DNA of 8,288 nucleotides from an uncultured Oscillospiraceae bacterium (lineage in GTDB: Bacteria > Bacillota > Clostridia > Oscillospirales > Oscillospiraceae). Both the position numbers and the translations under genes were made by a program. The stretch lies in contig CAAEKQ010000095.1 in NCBI GenBank assembly GCA_900756575.1, forward strand, positions 1-8,288. Reading direction: 5' to 3'. Of this stretch, positions 5,438-8,288 are shown piece by piece. Under the pieces are notes generated by a model. That model had not been told where the DNA came from. It ran no database searches and saw only the letters and a program-made list of their open reading frames with translations. Numbering within the stretch: the first letter of the stretch is position 1; the number at the start of each line of letters is the position of its first letter.

Positions 5438-6652
5438 ATGAAAGAGCTGGGGCCGATCCGGACTGGACTGCTGTGCTGCCTGGGTAGCCTTGGCGCGGGC
5501 ATCCTGCTGACGGAACTGCTGGGACTGCCGGAATATCACACTGCGCTGTTTGTGGCGGCGGGACTGCTGGGCAGCGGTATTGGAGCCATGACGCTGGAGA
5601 AATTCCGGAAATGGGTGATCGGCCTGCTGTGCGGAGGACTGATTGCGGCGATTTTGGCGGGAATCCTGTGCCTGAAGGACGGAATGGCCATGATATTCCT
5701 GGCGATTGTCTATGCCCTGTCTGCCGGGGCGGCGATGGTCGGGGGATACGGCTACTATGGTCCCACGGGCTGGTGGTGCCTGGCGATATTGGCGCTGGCG
5801 TATCTTTTGGGCAAGCACACCGGCATATTGTTGGGGGCGATGCTGCTGGGGTTGGTGCTGACACTGGATGGCTTCCGGGCCGGCACCATGCGAAAGGCGC
5901 AACTGAAAGACCAATATGCAAAGCGCATGGATAACCCGGCGGGGATATTGGGCTACAGCGTGATGCTGCTGTGTATTATGCTGCCGGTGCTGCTGGGGGT
6001 AGGACTGCTGGCGATGCTGCTGGGGAACCAGTTAACCGGCGCACTGGGGAAAATCGGCACAAAGTCGGCGCCGGGCCTTCTAAAGGTGATGACCTGGATT
6101 CAGGGACTGATTCTGGCGTTCTTAAGATGGTTCCGAAGCCTGTTCCACTTCAAAAAGGGGATCGACAGTGCGGAACCGCTCGGTGATTATGTGCCAAAGC
6201 AGTATTCCGGCGGCCCCGGCTCCTGGCTGATGACCATATTGCTGGTAGCGGCTACGGCGGTACTGCTGCTGAGCGTTGCGGCAGGTGCTGGAACCATACT
6301 CCTTCGGCGGCAGAAGCGTCCCCGGGAGGAATCGGAAGTCCGGGACTACATCGACGAAATCGAACGGCTGGAGCGCCCAATCCGAAAGCGCCGAAAATGG
6401 TTTAACCGCAAGCAGCGCTTCGACGATTTTGACAGCCCTGCCATGAAAATCCGCTTTGCCTTCCAGCAGCTCCTTCGGCGGCGGGAACAGACCGAACCCA
6501 TGGCTTGCACGAAAACGCCCAATGAGCTGCGGGAGCAGGATAGCGCCGATGCCGATGCGGTGATCGACGCCTACAACCGGGTAAAATACGGCCTGGGCAA
6601 CGTCACCGAGCAGGAGCTCCAGGCGGCGCGGCGATATGTCAAAGGAAGATAG
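5438..6652 (+). CDS. Polytopic membrane protein with C-terminal DUF4129-like domain
   Basis: The 404-residue product begins with a membrane region of about six hydrophobic segments (roughly 9-28, 35-51, 57-79, 83-103, 110-144 and 167-197). A short amphipathic or hydrophobic stretch follows (212-232), then a loop of about 30 residues and another membrane helix (262-289). The C-terminal cytoplasmic part is very basic (RRQKRPREES, then IRKRRKWFNRKQR at 315-327) and ends in a DUF4129-type pattern: IRFAFQQLLRRR (338-349), TPNEL (360-364) and AYNRVKYGLGNVTEQELQAARRYV (378-401). In other bacteria DUF4129 occurs at the C-terminus of membrane-bound transglutaminase-like proteins and near MoxR/DUF58 genes, but no transglutaminase core or such neighbours are present here, so the function is open. 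AAAGGAGG (5422-5429) supports the start. It closes the operon, directly before a terminator. Confidence 0.8.
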   Translation: MKELGPIRTGLLCCLGSLGAGILLTELLGLPEYHTALFVAAGLLGSGIGAMTLEKFRKWVIGLLCGGLIAAILAGILCLKDGMAMIFLAIVYALSAGAAMVGGYGYYGPTGWWCLAILALAYLLGKHTGILLGAMLLGLVLTLDGFRAGTMRKAQLKDQYAKRMDNPAGILGYSVMLLCIMLPVLLGVGLLAMLLGNQLTGALGKIGTKSAPGLLKVMTWIQGLILAFLRWFRSLFHFKKGIDSAEPLGDYVPKQYSGGPGSWLMTILLVAATAVLLLSVAAGAGTILLRRQKRPREESEVRDYIDEIERLERPIRKRRKWFNRKQRFDDFDSPAMKIRFAFQQLLRRREQTEPMACTKTPNELREQDSADADAVIDAYNRVKYGLGNVTEQELQAARRYVKGR

Positions 6653-6653
6653 T

Positions 6654-6693
6654 AAAAATCCCGGCTGCACGAAACTTGCAGTCGGGATTTTTT
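6654..6693. terminator. Bidirectional terminator between convergent genes
   Basis: The stem AATCCCGGCTGCA (6657-6669) pairs with TGCAGTCGGGATT (6677-6689) with one wobble and loop CGAAACT. It has an A-run on its left (6654-6658) and a T-run on its right (6688-6693). It can therefore end both the plus-strand membrane operon and the minus-strand thioesterase gene that stops at 6700. Confidence 0.93.
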
Positions 6694-6699
6694 CATAAG

Positions 6700-7173
6700 T
6701 TAGCGGATTCCGCTGGCGGTGTAATAGGTACCGGCGGCACTGCAAACGGTCTTCTCCGGCGCGCCCTCCATCCAGCCCCGGGCGGTGGCATAGGCCATGG
6801 TTCTGCCGCAGGAGAGGCAGGTGGCCTCTACAAACAGCCGCTTTCCGGTGGCGATGGGACGCTCATAGGAGACGTTCATGCTGATGGTGGGGGTGATGAA
6901 CTCGCCGGAGCAGTAAAATGTCAGGCTGCCCATGGTGATGTCCAAAGCGCCTGCCACTGCGCCGCCATGCATCACGCCCATGGGATTCCGCATGGCGTCC
7001 GTCACCTCGAAAGACACCAGCAGTGTCTTCTTCTCAAAGTTGCAGGATTCAAAATGATTCTGCAAAAATACGTTAAAGCTGGGGCCGCGCTGATCGGTCT
7101 CGGAATTGAGGCGGTTGCTGAAGCTTTGGCAGGCTTTTTCCATACCTGCCTGGGAAAAAAGTTCTGGTTCCAT
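6700..7173 (-). CDS. PaaI-family hotdog-fold thioesterase
   Basis: The 157-residue product shows the hotdog signature MRNPMGVMHGGAVAGALDITMG (61-82). It has the HGG motif (69-71) that caps the long helix and an acidic residue, Asp78, on that helix at the position used for catalysis in PaaI-type enzymes. This is followed by ITPTISMNVSYERPIATGKRLFVEATCLSCGRTMAYATARGW (93-134), which are the paired sheet strands. Such enzymes hydrolyse acyl-CoA thioesters as tetramers in the cytosol; the substrate cannot be read from sequence. The start at 7173 is chosen because GGAGG (plus-strand 7179-7183) lies five bases upstream. A longer in-frame reading would begin at 7230, upstream of the predicted promoter. 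It has its own promoter and lies downstream of rex behind the rex terminator. Confidence 0.9.
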   Translation of the reverse strand: MEPELFSQAGMEKACQSFSNRLNSETDQRGPSFNVFLQNHFESCNFEKKTLLVSFEVTDAMRNPMGVMHGGAVAGALDITMGSLTFYCSGEFITPTISMNVSYERPIATGKRLFVEATCLSCGRTMAYATARGWMEGAPEKTVCSAAGTYYTASGIR

Positions 7174-7194
7174 GATATCCTCCGCGTTTTTTGG

Positions 7195-7209
7195 TATTAT
7201 TGTATAATA
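7195..7209. promoter_or_regulatory. Palindrome overlapping the thioesterase -10 box
   Basis: TATTAT (7195-7200) and ATAATA (7204-7209) form a perfect 6-3-6 inverted repeat, and the pair G7193/C7211 extends it past one wobble. It covers the predicted -10 box, where a repressor would block transcription. It does not resemble the TTGTGA-type Rex operator. An AT-rich palindrome of this size can also arise from the -10 sequence by chance. Confidence 0.35.
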
Positions 7210-7227
7210 TCGCGGCGGAAAATGCAA
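7199..7227 (-). promoter_or_regulatory. Promoter of the thioesterase gene
   Basis: On the minus strand TTGCAT (plus 7222-7227) and TACAAT (plus 7199-7204) are 17 bases apart, with the start codon about 26 bases past the -10 box. The -35 matches consensus at only three positions, the -10 at five. The -10 box lies within the palindrome at 7195-7209. Confidence 0.55.
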
Positions 7228-7235
7228 CAAAGAGA

Positions 7236-7272
7236 CGAAAAAAGACGCGCTGGAATAGAATCATCCAGTGCG
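7236..7272 (-). terminator. Intrinsic terminator of rex
   Basis: Read on the minus strand, GACGCACTGGA pairs with TCCAGCGCGTC (plus-strand arms 7262-7272 and 7242-7252). One C-A mismatch interrupts an 11-position stem, and six T follow (plus-strand A at 7236-7241). It lies 22 bases past the rex stop codon and separates rex from the thioesterase gene. Confidence 0.85.
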
Positions 7273-7293
7273 TCCGATTTGGTGTTCTACGAT

Positions 7294-7929
7294 TTAGCTG
7301 CCGCTCCGCTTTTCCTGAAGCTGACGGGACAGTTCACCCAGGGAAACGGCGATGATCTCGTTTTTCACGATGATGTTGTCCGGTACCTTGAGATGCACCG
7401 GGGCGAAGTTCCAGATGGCCTGAATGCCGCCCTCCAGCAGCTTATCACAGACCTCCTGGGCGTGAGGCGCGGGCACGGTGATGATGCCGATATGTACCTT
7501 CATCCGCCGACATAGGCTGCTCATCCGCTTGATGGACAGGATCGGGCGGCCACCCACTTCGCGGCCCACCAGAGACTCATCGGCATCGAAGGCTGCAATC
7601 ACGTCAACGCCATACTCCGAATAGTTGGTATAGCTCAGAAGAGCGCGGCCCAACTGACCGGCGCCGACGATCACGGCATTGGAGATGTCGTCATAGCCTA
7701 GTGCGTGCTCCACCTGGGCCATGAGTTCCTTCACGTCATAGCTTTCTCCCGGAGCGCGGTTGGCCCCACAGCTGCTGAGATCGTGGCGAACCTGACTGGG
7801 ACTGACCTTTACCACCTGCCCAATATCGTCGGCAGATACGGCGGTATGCCCTTCGTGGGCCTCAGATTTCAGCATGATAAGATATTGCGGCAGCCGTTGC
7901 AGGGTGCCCTGAGAAAGCGCAGCAATCAT
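7294..7929 (-). CDS. rex: Redox-sensing transcriptional repressor Rex
   Basis: The 211-residue protein matches Rex along its whole length. A winged-helix DNA-binding domain (about 5-75) includes TLQRLPQYLIML and SPSQVRHDLS (43-52). A Rossmann NAD(H)-binding domain has VGAGQLGRALL (88-98), AAFDADESLVGREVGGRPI (112-130) and TVPAPHAQEV (151-160). The conserved NFAPVHLKVPDNIIVKNE lies at 174-191, with a C-terminal swapped helix ending the protein. Rex dimers sense the NADH/NAD ratio and repress fermentative and energy genes until NADH is high. In the wing region the usual residues SYFGEFGKRGVGY are replaced, without length change, by SSCGANRAPGESY (52-64). AGGAGG (plus 7938-7943) lies eight bases before the ATG. 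The preceding gene ends 41 bases upstream on the same strand. No clear Rex operator is seen there. Confidence 0.94.
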   Translation of the reverse strand: MIAALSQGTLQRLPQYLIMLKSEAHEGHTAVSADDIGQVVKVSPSQVRHDLSSCGANRAPGESYDVKELMAQVEHALGYDDISNAVIVGAGQLGRALLSYTNYSEYGVDVIAAFDADESLVGREVGGRPILSIKRMSSLCRRMKVHIGIITVPAPHAQEVCDKLLEGGIQAIWNFAPVHLKVPDNIIVKNEIIAVSLGELSRQLQEKRSGS

Positions 7930-7949
7930 TTGATAAGCCTCCTAATGTG

Positions 7950-7965
7950 TGTAGATCTGTAGATT
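7950..7965. repeat. Tandem 8-base repeat upstream of rex
   Basis: TGTAGATC (7950-7957) is followed directly by TGTAGATT (7958-7965), between the rex ribosome binding site and the stop codon of the preceding gene. The spacing of 8 is not a helical turn, so a paired operator is unlikely; it may be chance or a regulatory element. Confidence 0.3.
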
Positions 7966-7970
7966 TAAGA

Positions 7971-8288
7971 TCAGGACAGAAGCGCGCCGGAAATCAGGTC
8001 GCTGGAAATGCCGTATTCCGCCTTGAGGGCCTGGCAGACGGCACCCCGGACAAAGTTGGCAATGAACATACCCTTCATAACCATGTCATACAGGGGGACG
8101 CCGGGGCCGGCCACGCATTTTTCCTCGCTGATGGCCTCAAAGCCGGCAACATATGCGGCGTCGGTTTCCAGAATCTTTGCTTTCAGCGCTTCGTAATCCT
8201 CGATATCGTATTTTGCAGTACCTGCATCCGGGCCACCAGGGCCAGCGGGACCACCGGGACCACCGGGACCACCGGGACCACCAGGACC
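7971..8288 (-). CDS. C-terminal part of an unrecognised protein with a Gly-Pro-Gly repeat
   Basis: An open frame enters from the right edge and stops at a TGA (plus 7971-7973), giving 105 residues. The visible part starts with a strict three-residue pattern of glycine, proline and a third residue that is mostly glycine, then GPA, GPG, GPD (1-21). After AGT comes a folded-looking domain of about 80 residues: KYDIEDYEALKAKILETDAA, then GFEAISEEKCVAGPGVPLYD, MVMKGMFIANFVRGAVCQAL and KAEYGISSDLISGALLS. Two cysteines and no membrane segment are seen. Codon use is gene-like, the frame is uninterrupted, and the tract falls exactly in the reading frame. It lies 41 bases upstream of rex on the same strand and may share its transcript. 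I recognise no family; the repeat is collagen-like in period but could equally be a flexible linker. Confidence 0.72.
   Translation of the reverse strand, partial: GPGGPGGPGGPGGPAGPGGPDAGTAKYDIEDYEALKAKILETDAAYVAGFEAISEEKCVAGPGVPLYDMVMKGMFIANFVRGAVCQALKAEYGISSDLISGALLS
8231..8288. repeat. 9-base tandem repeat coding Gly-Pro-Gly
   Basis: A 9-base unit, best written GACCACCGG on the plus strand, runs about six and a half times to the end of the window, with the copies nearest 8231 diverged. The central copies are identical, and the unit length of three codons means gain or loss of copies would keep the frame. The array probably continues past the window. Confidence 0.85.

Noticed and set aside
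6676..7515. Long plus-strand open frame across the thioesterase and rex genes
   Set aside because: It crosses two well-supported minus-strand genes and their terminators, has no ribosome binding site, and its translation is Gly/Ala/His-rich without motifs.
7930..7970. A Rex operator for autoregulation
   Set aside because: No TTGTGA...TCACAA-like palindrome is visible; only a short tandem repeat is present.

Overview
The window reads like chromosomal DNA of a Gram-positive, GC-rich member of the Clostridia, probably Oscillospiraceae-type. This is inferred from three things: strong AGGAGG-type ribosome binding sites, the rpmH-rnpA-yidD-yidC-jag order, and the divergence pattern of the Rex and YidC proteins. 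No species can be named from sequence alone. No tRNA, rRNA, CRISPR array, insertion sequence or phage gene was seen, and there is no gene-free stretch longer than about 300 bases.

Layout, left to right. Bases 1-114 hold a nested inverted repeat and a possible -10 box. A secreted cyclophilin-type prolyl isomerase lipoprotein follows (115-687), closed by a GAAA-loop hairpin terminator. Next is a LURP-one/YxjI-type protein (798-1283). A near-consensus promoter (1323-1352) then drives the ribosome/membrane-insertion cluster: rpmH (1441-1578), rnpA (1688-2077), yidD overlapping it (2034-2246), yidC (2280-3548) and jag/khpB (3588-4418). A textbook terminator (4425-4465) closes this cluster. A tight three-gene cluster of membrane proteins follows: a single-pass protein with an extracytoplasmic domain (4541-5185), a 69-residue membrane protein (5214-5423) and a polytopic protein with a C-terminal DUF4129-like domain (5438-6652).

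From 6654 onward everything is on the minus strand. A terminator shared with the preceding plus-strand operon (6654-6693) is followed by a PaaI-like hotdog thioesterase (6700-7173) with its own promoter, then the redox repressor rex (7294-7929) with its terminator (7236-7272). At the right edge lies the C-terminal part of an unrecognised protein with a Gly-Pro-Gly repeat tract (7971-8288).

The central cluster links ribosome protein L34, the RNase P protein, and the machinery that inserts proteins into the membrane (YidC with YidD) together with the RNA-binding partner Jag. In many Firmicutes this block sits next to dnaA/oriC and runs on into mnmE-mnmG-rsmG. Neither flank shows those genes here, so the block appears rearranged. 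The least described parts are the three-gene membrane operon, the glycine/proline-repeat protein upstream of rex, a Rex whose DNA-binding wing has lost its usual residues, and several hairpins and palindromes between genes. I do not see convincing evidence of a wholly new system; the membrane operon is the best candidate for uncharacterised biology.
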